This document shows, piece by piece, positions 1 through 4,717 of a stretch of 6,527 nucleotides of DNA (position 1 is its first letter; the number at the start of each line of letters is the position of its first letter). Source of the stretch: an uncultured Collinsella sp. (GTDB lineage: Bacteria > Actinomycetota > Coriobacteriia > Coriobacteriales > Coriobacteriaceae). A program made the position numbers and the translations under genes. The notes under the pieces are model-generated. The model ran no database searches. It worked only from the letters and a program-made list of their open reading frames with translations, and was not told the origin of the DNA. The stretch covers positions 1 through 6,527 of the forward strand of contig CABUHP010000102.1 in the NCBI GenBank assembly GCA_902491415.1. The letters run 5' to 3'.

Positions 1-1
1 G

Positions 2-349
2 CTGACGTTTGAGAGCCTAGACGAGGCCGAGACGTTTATTACGGATCGTCCGACGCCGCTGGCCCTGTATATCTTTAGCCAGGACCGTTCGGTTCAGCAA
101 CGCTTTGTGCGCTACGTGCCCTTTGGCGGCGGCTGTGTCAACGACACGATCATGCACTTGGCTACGAGCCATATGGGCTTTGGCGGCATGGGCGCGAGCG
201 GTATGGGGCAGTACCATGGACGCGAGAGCTTCGATACGTTTAGCCACAAGAAGAGCATCGTGAACAAGGCAACCTGGCTGGACGTGCCGTTTCGGTATGC
301 GCCCTACGCAAGCTGGAAGCACAAATTCGTGCGCATGTTTGTGCATTAG
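2..349 (+). CDS. Aldehyde dehydrogenase, class 3-like, C-terminal fragment (5' end outside window)
   Basis: An open frame runs from the first complete codon at base 2 to the TAG at 347-349, giving the last 115 residues of a longer protein. NAD(P)-dependent aldehyde dehydrogenases oxidise aldehydes to carboxylic acids in the cytosol. The fragment shows the family's C-terminal signatures: RPTPLALYIF near the start, then VPFGGGCVNDT, then GFGGMGASGMGQYHG followed by SFDTFSHKKS. The last block is typical of the class 3 / long-chain aldehyde group, where the equivalent is FGGVGxSGMGxYHGxxSFDTFSH. The catalytic Cys and the cofactor-binding part would lie upstream, outside the window. The protein ends in a basic and aromatic tail (WKHKFVRMFVH); class 3 enzymes often carry a C-terminal extension, sometimes for membrane contact. 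A hairpin terminator follows 9 bases after the stop. The family call is firm; the substrate is unknown. Confidence 0.93.
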   Translation: MTFESLDEAETFITDRPTPLALYIFSQDRSVQQRFVRYVPFGGGCVNDTIMHLATSHMGFGGMGASGMGQYHGRESFDTFSHKKSIVNKATWLDVPFRYAPYASWKHKFVRMFVH

Positions 350-357
350 AAAAGGGC

Positions 358-397
358 GCAGGTAATACGAACAAGTGTTCCTATTACCTGCATTTTG
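358..397 (+). terminator. Rho-independent-like terminator after the aldehyde dehydrogenase gene
   Basis: The arm gcaggtaata (358-367) pairs perfectly with tattacctgc (382-391). After one C/C mismatch, gaac (369-372) pairs with gttc (377-380) around a 4-base loop. The stem is followed by attttgcg, a short T run. It sits 9 bases after the stop codon. The T tract is weak and the lower stem is AT-rich, so efficiency is uncertain. Confidence 0.7.
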
Positions 398-429
398 CGT
401 TAGACTACTAGTTATGGAGCACGGATGGG

Positions 430-454
430 CCAACTCCCTTTAGAAGGGATTTGG
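430..454 (+). promoter_or_regulatory. Hairpin burying the ribosome binding site of the 27-residue peptide
   Basis: The stem is ccaa (430-433) with ttgg (451-454), one C/T mismatch, then tccctt (435-440) with aaggga (444-449), closed by the loop tag. The right arm contains the only Shine-Dalgarno-like sequence (aaggg, 444-448), 7 bases before the ATG at 456. As drawn, the ribosome binding site is fully paired. Such sequestration is a known control in type I toxin mRNAs, where translation waits for processing or refolding. The pairing is seen directly; the regulatory role is inferred. Confidence 0.5.
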
Positions 455-455
455 T

Positions 456-539
456 ATGAACGTAAGCGATGTTATTTCGTTATTGGCGTTGTTGATTGCG
501 GCTATCGAACTCGGTCTGTTTATCGGCCGAATGAAATAG
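456..539 (+). CDS. 27-residue single-helix hydrophobic peptide, holin-like / type I toxin-like
   Basis: The small frame starts at ATG 456 behind an aaggg Shine-Dalgarno and ends at TAG 537-539. The peptide has a short polar N-terminus (MNVSD), one hydrophobic helix at about residues 6-23 (Leu, Ile, Ala and Val, with a single Glu18 inside), and a basic tail (GRMK). That is the size and layout of membrane-acting type I toxins and of the peptides annotated in Bacillota as putative holin-like toxins. Those peptides are usually about 25-35 residues, with a helix starting close to the N-terminus and a positively charged end. The message around it is also typical: the ribosome binding site is buried in a hairpin, and a strongly structured stretch begins at the stop codon. 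I see no second gene paired with it, so any antitoxin would probably be an RNA. It could instead be a harmless small membrane protein. Toxicity is inference; the frame and its transmembrane character are visible. Confidence 0.55.
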   Translation: MNVSDVISLLALLIAAIELGLFIGRMK

Positions 540-633
540 CCGCCCCCGCGTAAGCGAAGACGGCCACTTCTCACGATGAAAACGTGTATCGGAGTTGGCA
601 AGACCCGCGGCAACGGGTGCCATCCGTGTTCCT
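539..633 (+). ncRNA. Putative structured RNA, 3' part of the small-peptide transcript
   Basis: Three consecutive hairpins can be drawn. First, gccg (539-542) pairs with cggc (561-564) and encloses cgc-GTAA-gcg (547-556), a GNRA-type tetraloop. Second, cacg (572-575) pairs with cgtg (583-586). Third is a longer nested stem: cgga (590-593)/tccg (623-626), tggc (596-599)/gcca (619-622), and acccg (603-607)/cgggt (614-618), around the loop cggcaa. No convincing long frame covers the region. It starts exactly at the peptide's stop codon, so it is most simply the 3' region of that mRNA, where type I toxin messages carry stabilising structure and the antisense target. From memory, similar pyrimidine-rich and nested GC stems follow holin-like toxin frames in Bacillota. 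It could instead be a small RNA in its own right. No canonical terminator with a T tract was found. Confidence 0.4.
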
Positions 634-662
634 ATCTTATCTGCAAGCGTTCTGTCGCGCAA
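634..662 (-). promoter_or_regulatory. Weak candidate antisense promoter
   Basis: Read on the minus strand, TTGCGC (complement of 657-662) stands exactly 17 bases before TAAGAT (complement of 634-639). They match the sigma-70 consensus at 3 of 6 and 4 of 6 positions. Transcription would start near base 627 and run back through the structured stretch towards the peptide's stop codon, the position expected for a type I antitoxin RNA. The match is weak and such boxes occur by chance, so this is a suggestion. Confidence 0.22.
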
Positions 663-667
663 GCGTT
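643..667 (+). repeat. Tandem 9-base direct repeat gcaagcgtt
   Basis: gcaagcgtt occurs at 643-651 and again at 659-667, a 16-base period. A looser third copy, gcaaacgatt, follows at 671-680. The repeats overlap the -35 box of the candidate antisense promoter, so they could be a binding site. They may also be chance or remnants of a small duplication. Confidence 0.5.
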
Positions 668-683
668 GAGGCAAACGATTGAA

Positions 684-710
684 GGACGCAGACAGGATGT
701 ATTTGTGTCC
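684..710 (+). other. Possible leader hairpin before the HIRAN gene
   Basis: ggacgca (684-690) can pair with tgtgtcc (704-710), a 7-bp stem with one G-T pair and a 13-base loop. A competing stem uses gtcc (707-710) with ggac (716-719). The two are mutually exclusive. I see no clear promoter between 640 and 765, so whether this is leader RNA of the next gene is unknown. Confidence 0.25.
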
Positions 711-775
711 GCACGGGACCGTAGACTTCTCAATAAGGTTACACACCGGTTTATCCGGCTGTTAGAGGAGCTGCT

Positions 776-1102
776 ATGTACGAGCCTTCACGTGTTCTTC
801 TGTCATTTCACATTGCAGGATTTCAGTATGCCGACGGTGTCTTGGTCCTGGGCGATCTTAAAGCGGGCGATAAGCTGACGCTGTGTGCCGAACGTGATAA
901 TCCTCACGATCCCGAGGCGGTAGCGGTCTATTATGGCAAGACCAAGCTTGGCTATGTTCCGGGAAATGAGGTCGGCCCGCTGTCCTTGATGATGTATTAC
1001 GGGCACGAGGACGTATTTGAGGCCCGTGTGCAACAGGTTGCCCCCGAGCGCAGCCCGTGGCATCAGGTGCACGTTGGCCTCTATGTGGTGGATGCTCGCT
1101 AA
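776..1102 (+). CDS. Stand-alone HIRAN-domain protein, 108 residues
   Basis: The HIRAN signature fills nearly the whole protein: HIAGFQYADG (residues 12-21), then GDKLTLCAERDNPHDPEAVAV (31-51, the hallmark dNphDpnAvaV block), then KLGYVP (57-62). HIRAN is an OB-like fold first described in SNF2 helicases such as HLTF and Rad5, where it binds single-stranded 3' DNA ends. Bacteria often encode it alone or beside DNA-processing enzymes, with poorly known function. There is no signal peptide or membrane segment, so it is probably cytosolic. The start is supported by gaggag (765-770), 5 bases before the ATG, and the domain begins within a dozen residues. The next frame begins 18 bases after its stop, suggesting one operon. 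The domain call is strong. DNA binding is inferred from the family and the cellular role is open. Confidence 0.88.
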   Translation: MYEPSRVLLSFHIAGFQYADGVLVLGDLKAGDKLTLCAERDNPHDPEAVAVYYGKTKLGYVPGNEVGPLSLMMYYGHEDVFEARVQQVAPERSPWHQVHVGLYVVDAR

Positions 1103-1120
1103 TCGGTAAGAGAGGCAGTC

Positions 1121-1300
1121 ATGTTTGATGACGATGACCTGTTCGATCTGACAGACGATCCGTTTGAGTGGGATATGCTACTCGATGACGATGAGTTGGA
1201 GCAGGACCGTAAGAAGCGGCAGGGCAAGAAGGCGCGGGATGACGCTTCGAAAAAGCAGGACAAGCGTCGCCGAGGCCTGTTCGGCGGGCTCTTTGGGTGA
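1121..1300 (+). CDS. 59-residue charge-polarised small protein, unknown function
   Basis: I do not recognise a family. The frame starts at ATG 1121 behind agagg (1111-1115), 5 bases upstream, and ends at TGA 1298-1300. The first half is strongly acidic (MFDDDDLFDLTDD, later DDDELEQD) and includes a Trp. The second half is strongly basic (KKRQGKKARDD, KKQDKRRR), and the protein closes with the glycine/phenylalanine tail GLFGGLFG, a short internal duplication of GLFG. No Cys, no hydrophobic helix and little predicted globular core are visible, so it is probably extended or a coiled helix. It lies 18 bases after the HIRAN gene on the same strand and is likely co-transcribed, which makes a partner or adaptor role possible. 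Intact frame, good ribosome binding site and tight spacing support a real gene. Confidence 0.68.
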   Translation: MFDDDDLFDLTDDPFEWDMLLDDDELEQDRKKRQGKKARDDASKKQDKRRRGLFGGLFG

Positions 1301-1326
1301 CTGTCTCATCGCCGCGTCTGTATACT
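1297..1326 (+). promoter_or_regulatory. Candidate promoter of the metallophosphoesterase gene
   Basis: GTGACT (1297-1302, 4 of 6 to TTGACA) is followed after 18 bases by TATACT (1321-1326, 5 of 6 to TATAAT). The -35 box overlaps the stop codon of the 59-residue frame, and a start near 1333 would give a leader of about 35 bases. This would separate the phosphoesterase unit from the HIRAN operon. Confidence 0.5.
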
Positions 1327-1353
1327 AAACAGGTCTTATACGCGTTGCGAAAT

Positions 1354-1358
1354 GAGGA
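1354..1358 (+). promoter_or_regulatory. Ribosome binding site that fixes the metallophosphoesterase start
   Basis: gagga at 1354-1358 lies 8 bases before ATG 1367. The longer in-frame ATG at 1352 overlaps this motif and has only ttgcgaa before it, so it lacks a binding site. The start at 1367 also begins the protein directly at the family's usual MxWFTADLH. Confidence 0.65.
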
Positions 1359-1366
1359 CAGAGACG

Positions 1367-1912
1367 ATGATGTGGTTTACCGCCGACCTGCACCTGGGCG
1401 ATACGAATATCTTGCGCGACATGGATCGACCGTTTGATTCGGTCGAGGAGATGAACCGCAAGGTCATCGATGCCATCAATGGGTGCGTGGCTGTGGACGA
1501 CCGCCTCTATATCCTGGGAGACTTTACGTATCGTTTGCCCATGGCGGAGGCAGTGCGCCTGCGCGAGCGCATCGAATGCCAGAACGTGACGCTCATCCGT
1601 GGTAACCATGATGGCGATTGGGGAGATCCGGACGCGCCACACATTTGGGATGAGGTGCGCGATTATCTGGAGGTCGCCCCCGGTTACGCTAAGGGCCATC
1701 GCCTGGTAATGAGCCATTACCCCATGCTCAGCTGGAATGGCAAGGCGCGCGGCGCCATCATGCTGCACGGGCACATTCACAGTAGGGGAGACCGCACCAA
1801 CGCGCGCAATCGCGATCGCGAGCGCCCTATCTTTCGCTACGACGTTGGCCTCGATGCCAACAACTACAAGCCCGTTAGCCGCGACCAGATTCTCGGCTTC
1901 TTTGGACTGTAG
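1367..1912 (+). CDS. Calcineurin-like metallophosphoesterase, COG4186-like
   Basis: A 181-residue single-domain hydrolase with the full two-metal motif set of calcineurin-like phosphoesterases: DLH (D7, H9), GDF (D52), GNHD (N80-H81-D82), SHYP (H117) and GHIH (H136, H138). The C-terminal YDVGLDANNYKPVS (158-171) is characteristic of the small bacterial group of predicted phosphoesterases/phosphohydrolases (COG4186). These enzymes cleave phosphomonoesters or diesters using Mn or Fe; the natural substrate of this group is not known to me. There is no signal peptide, so it is cytosolic. Length is normal and no catalytic residue is missing. It probably has its own promoter at 1297-1326. The deacetylase gene follows 64 bases downstream with a palindromic repeat between, so read-through into that gene is possible. 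An upstream in-frame ATG at 1352 would add five residues but lacks a ribosome binding site. Confidence 0.92.
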   Translation: MMWFTADLHLGDTNILRDMDRPFDSVEEMNRKVIDAINGCVAVDDRLYILGDFTYRLPMAEAVRLRERIECQNVTLIRGNHDGDWGDPDAPHIWDEVRDYLEVAPGYAKGHRLVMSHYPMLSWNGKARGAIMLHGHIHSRGDRTNARNRDRERPIFRYDVGLDANNYKPVSRDQILGFFGL

Positions 1913-1919
1913 CCCTCAA

Positions 1920-1954
1920 ACCACCACAAAGGGGACAGGCACCTTTGTGGTGGT
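1920..1954 (+). repeat. Palindromic interspersed repeat, intact copy
   Basis: accaccacaaagg (1920-1932) pairs perfectly with cctttgtggtggt (1942-1954), 13 bp around the 9-base loop ggacaggca. It starts 7 bases after the metallophosphoesterase stop. No T tract follows (ccttgcat), so it is not a standard terminator, though the stem could slow polymerase or protect an mRNA end. A second, decayed copy lies at 2751-2783. The ggggacaggcacc core resembles REP-like intergenic palindromes that I recall from many bacterial genomes; that link is from memory. Confidence 0.8.
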
Positions 1955-1976
1955 CCTTGCATAGATTGGAGTCGCT

Positions 1977-2741
1977 ATGAAGCAATTGCTCATTCGTGCC
2001 GACGATATCGGTTATTCGTATGCCGTTAACCTGGGGATTGCCCGCAGCATCAATGAGGGTCTGGTGCGCTCGGCGGGCTTGATGCCCAATATGCCCGAGG
2101 CCGAGCGTGGCTGGTCGCTCGTGGCGGACGCCGGCATTGCGGTGGGCCAGCATACCAACGTGTGCCTGGGCAAGCCGTGTGCCGACCCGGAGCTCATTCC
2201 GAGTATGCTCAACGAGAGCGGTGAGTTCCATAGCAGCCGTACCTTCCGCGAGCATTTTAAGCGCGGCGAAGAACTGATCGACTTTGATGAGGCTTGCATC
2301 GAGATCCGCGCGCAGCATGACCGCTTTGTAGAGATTGTGGGCCGCGAACCCGATTACTTTGAGGCCCATGCCGTCATGAGCAAAAACCTTAACCGAGCGA
2401 TCTCGGCGGTTGCTCAGGAACTGGGCCTTAAGGAACAGAAGGCGAGCTTCGACCCCACGGCGGTTGTGCGATGCGGTGCCACCGACCTGCGCATGGTGAT
2501 GCACTCGATGGAGCCGGGCTACGAACCCAAGGACTCGATTATGCGGACGGTTCGCGAGATGGCGGACGGCGAGACGGTCGTCTTTGTGTGCCATCCGGGC
2601 TATCTCGATCGTTTTATCTTGGAGAACAGCTCGCTTACGACCGATCGCACCAAGGAAGTCGATGCACTGATCGACCCCGAGCTTCGCGCTTGGCTTGAGT
2701 CTCAACCTGATCTTCGCCTGATCGACTACCGCGACCTGTAG
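1977..2741 (+). CDS. ChbG/YdjC-family carbohydrate deacetylase
   Basis: A 254-residue protein of the YdjC/ChbG/HpnK family, metal-dependent enzymes that remove N-acetyl groups from sugars such as chito-oligosaccharides. The N-terminus carries the hallmark RADDIG (D9, D10) followed by N18 and GIARSINEGLVRSAGLMPNM, as in the family's 'ADDfG...aNxGI...G.vtsaslM.n' pattern. GQHTN (H59) fills the GxHxN position, H131 lies in FEAHAVM, and VCHPGYLD (H206) matches the C-terminal cHPGy motif. The usual family SHxH/HQHVH cluster is reduced to the single H131, so the substrate may differ from that of ChbG. There is no signal peptide, so it is cytosolic. The start is set by ggag (1968-1971), 5 bases before the ATG. 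The gene is flanked by the two palindromic repeats and closed by a strong terminator at 2788. I leave the symbol blank because the substrate is unproven. Confidence 0.87.
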   Translation: MKQLLIRADDIGYSYAVNLGIARSINEGLVRSAGLMPNMPEAERGWSLVADAGIAVGQHTNVCLGKPCADPELIPSMLNESGEFHSSRTFREHFKRGEELIDFDEACIEIRAQHDRFVEIVGREPDYFEAHAVMSKNLNRAISAVAQELGLKEQKASFDPTAVVRCGATDLRMVMHSMEPGYEPKDSIMRTVREMADGETVVFVCHPGYLDRFILENSSLTTDRTKEVDALIDPELRAWLESQPDLRLIDYRDL

Positions 2742-2750
2742 GGACACAAG

Positions 2751-2783
2751 CCACCACAAAGGGGATAGGCACCCTCGCGGTGG
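2751..2783 (+). repeat. Palindromic interspersed repeat, decayed copy
   Basis: It aligns without gaps to 1921-1953 with 29 of 33 identities. The left arm is unchanged. The loop has one C-to-T change and the right arm three T-to-C changes (tttgtgg becomes ctcgcgg), turning three A-T pairs into A/C mismatches. It starts 10 bases after the deacetylase stop, almost the same offset as the intact copy has from its upstream gene. The decay leaves a much weaker hairpin. Confidence 0.75.
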
Positions 2784-2787
2784 ATCT

Positions 2788-2822
2788 GGCGCCGTTGCCA
2801 TTATGGCTGCGGCGCCTTATTT
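2788..2822 (+). terminator. Rho-independent terminator after the deacetylase gene
   Basis: ggcgccg (2788-2794) pairs with cggcgcc (2810-2816). After a T-G pair and a T/T mismatch, gcca (2797-2800) pairs with tggc (2804-2807) around the loop tta. The stem is followed directly by ttattt (2817-2822). It lies 46 bases past the stop codon and 64 bases before the next ATG, so the DUF2130 gene should have its own promoter. None stands out clearly in 2820-2865. Confidence 0.75.
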
Positions 2823-2880
2823 GTCCGCGTGGCGCGGTAGAGTGTAGAAGGTTGAAATTTGCGTCCATCGAGGAGCTGCT

Positions 2881-4638
2881 ATGAACGAGATCAAGTGCCC
2901 GCATTGCGGCGAAGTTTTTAAGGTCGATGCGTCCGGTTATGCGGATATCGTCAAGCAGGTGCGCGATGCCGAGTTCTCGCGCGATCTTGATGAGCGTGTA
3001 AAGGCCGTCCAGCGTGAGGGGGAGCAGGCGTTGGAGCTTGAGCGCTCTCGTTCGACGGCCGCCCTGCAGGAGGTGGAGTCTCAGCGTAGCGCTCAACTTG
3101 CCGAGCAGAAAAACGCCGCGGCTCAGGAGCTGGCACAAGAGGTTGCCAAGCGTGATGCCGAGCTTGCCGAATTGCGTGCCAAGCTCGAGGGCGCTGCCGC
3201 AGAGCGCGAGAGTGCAAGCCAGCGCGCGGCGGTTGAGGCCCGTGCCGACGCTCAGAAGGAGAACGCCGAGCTCCAGCGCGAAATCGACAACTTGCGTGCG
3301 CAGCTGGGGCGCAAAGATGATGAAGCCAAGCTTGCCGAGGCTTCGGCGCGCAATGCTGCTCAAAACGATTTAGCCGCACGTGATGCTCAGATTGCCGAGC
3401 TGCAGGCCAGGCTTGCCGCGGCGGACAAGGCACGGGAGATGGCGCTTGCCGCTGCCGCGGCCGAGTCGCAGCGTGAGCTCGATGCCGCTCGCAACGAGGC
3501 CGAGCGCACGCTTGCTGACTATCAAGCGAAGGTGCAGGAGAAGTTTTCTGCCGCAAAGGCTCAGTCTGAGCAGGAGGCCGAGGGTCTGCGTGCGCAGCTG
3601 CGCGAGCAGGAGCTGATGGCAAAAATGAACCTGTCTGAGGCGGTCGCCGCAGCGGAGCGAGAGCGCGATGAGGCACGTGCTAAACTGACGAGCGAGCTGG
3701 CGGTGCGCGATTCTCGCGAGGAACAGGTCAAGGCGGCACACGAGCTCGAGCTTGCGCAGGCCAAGCGCGCGAGCGATGACCTGATTCGCTACAAGGACGA
3801 AGAGATTGAGCGCCTTAAGGACATGAAGGTCCGCCTGTCCACCAAGATGGTGGGCGAGTCGCTCGAGCAGCACTGCGAGACCGAGTTCAACCGTCTGCGC
3901 ATGACGACATTTCCTAACGCGTACTTCGAGAAAGATAACGATGCGTCCGAGGGCACCAAGGGCGACTTTATCTTCCGCGAGTGCGACGCAAGCGGCAACG
4001 AGGTCATTTCAATTATGTTCGAGATGAAAAACGAGAACGACGAGACCGCGACCAAGCATAAAAACGAGGACTTCTTTAAGAAACTCGATCACGATCGTCG
4101 CCAGAAAGGCTGTGAGTACGCGGTGCTCTGCACGCTGCTCGAGCCCGAAAGCGAGCTTTACAACGCGGGAATCGTGGACGTGAGCTATCGCTATGAGAAG
4201 ATGTACGTGATTCGCCCGCAGTTCTTTATTCCCATGATCACGCTTCTTCGCAACGCCGCCATGGGTTCGCTGCGCTATAAGCAGGAGCTAGCGGAGTACA
4301 AGCAGCAGAATATCGACGTCACGAACTTCGAAGCCAAGATGGAAAAGTTCAAGAATGATTTCGGTCGCAACTACGAGATCGCGAGCCGCAAGTTCCAAAC
4401 GGCAATCGATGAAATCGACAAGACGATTAGCCATCTGCAGAAAACCAAGGAAGCGTTGCTGTCCTCCGAGAACAACCTGCGCCTAGCCAACAAGAAAGCC
4501 GACGATCTTACCATTCGCAAGCTCACGTGGGGTAACAAGACCATGAAGGCCGCGTTTGACGAGGCGCGCGGGGCTACGGCAGAGACAAGCGATGAGCCAG
4601 CCGAGGCGGATTCGTATGAGGTCGATGATGCCGAGTAG
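2881..4638 (+). CDS. DUF2130 (COG4487) coiled-coil protein with PD-(D/E)xK-like core
   Basis: A 585-residue protein in four parts. Residues 1-15 hold a half zinc-ribbon (KCPHCGEVF) with only one Cys pair. Residues 20-315 form a long Ala/Glu/Arg/Lys-rich coiled coil. Residues 320-465 are the conserved DUF2130 core, starting [19 protein letters not shown]. Residues 466-555 are a second helical region, and the last 30 are acidic. The core shows GDFIF (D362) then FEMKNE (E381, K383), followed by [17 protein letters not shown] and a hydrophobic strand. This D-(x18)-ExK layout matches PD-(D/E)xK nucleases, a superfamily I recall DUF2130 being placed in. The protein is cytosolic, with no membrane segment. 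The biological role is unknown; DNA or RNA cleavage is inference. gaggag (2870-2875) precedes the ATG by 5 bases, and the Cys motif right at the N-terminus supports this start. Length fits other COG4487 members with long coils. Confidence 0.9.
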   Translation: MNEIKCPHCGEVFKVDASGYADIVKQVRDAEFSRDLDERVKAVQREGEQALELERSRSTAALQEVESQRSAQLAEQKNAAAQELAQEVAKRDAELAELRAKLEGAAAERESASQRAAVEARADAQKENAELQREIDNLRAQLGRKDDEAKLAEASARNAAQNDLAARDAQIAELQARLAAADKAREMALAAAAAESQRELDAARNEAERTLADYQAKVQEKFSAAKAQSEQEAEGLRAQLREQELMAKMNLSEAVAAAERERDEARAKLTSELAVRDSREEQVKAAHELELAQAKRASDDLIRYKDEEIERLKDMKVRLSTKMVGESLEQHCETEFNRLRMTTFPNAYFEKDNDASEGTKGDFIFRECDASGNEVISIMFEMKNENDETATKHKNEDFFKKLDHDRRQKGCEYAVLCTLLEPESELYNAGIVDVSYRYEKMYVIRPQFFIPMITLLRNAAMGSLRYKQELAEYKQQNIDVTNFEAKMEKFKNDFGRNYEIASRKFQTAIDEIDKTISHLQKTKEALLSSENNLRLANKKADDLTIRKLTWGNKTMKAAFDEARGATAETSDEPAEADSYEVDDAE

Positions 4639-4658
4639 GGCATAGCGGATAGTGCAAA

Positions 4659-4694
4659 AGTGGGGCCGCTGGCGATGTTGCCAGCGGCCCCACT
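4659..4694. terminator. Bidirectional terminator between the convergent DUF2130 and helicase genes
   Basis: agtggggccgctggc (4659-4673) pairs perfectly over 15 bp with gccagcggccccact (4680-4694), around the loop gatgtt. On the plus strand ccgtttcgtt follows. On the minus strand the stem is followed by tttgcac (complement of 4652-4658), with the A/T pair at the stem base adding a further T. It sits 20 bases past the DUF2130 stop and 23 bases from the helicase stop, the expected place for a shared terminator. Confidence 0.85.
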
Positions 4695-4717
4695 CCGTTT
4701 CGTTCCATTGCGCCCGG

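Noticed and set aside
17..433. A 138-codon minus-strand frame opposite the aldehyde dehydrogenase end
   Set aside because: It overlaps conserved aldehyde dehydrogenase coding sequence and its terminator, with no domain or start signal.
480..746. An 88-codon minus-strand frame and a 100-codon plus-strand frame (576-878) over the structured region
   Set aside because: Neither has a Shine-Dalgarno or recognisable domain. The plus-strand frame runs into the HIRAN gene in another phase. The palindromic RNA structure explains the base pattern better.
1352..1366. Upstream ATG as the metallophosphoesterase start
   Set aside because: It has no ribosome binding site; gagga lies at the right distance for ATG 1367 instead.
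1920..1954. Palindrome as a standard Rho-independent terminator
   Set aside because: The stem is strong but no T run follows on either side, and a related copy at 2751 shows it is a dispersed repeat.
1875..2801. A 308-codon minus-strand open frame opposite the deacetylase gene
   Set aside because: It is a mirror of the ChbG/YdjC coding frame, spans the repeat copies, and shows no family motif.
776..4638. A single defence operon of HIRAN, phosphoesterase, deacetylase and DUF2130
   Set aside because: A promoter at 1297-1326 and a strong terminator at 2788-2822 split the genes into separate units, and phosphoesterase and deacetylase do not fit a known defence set.
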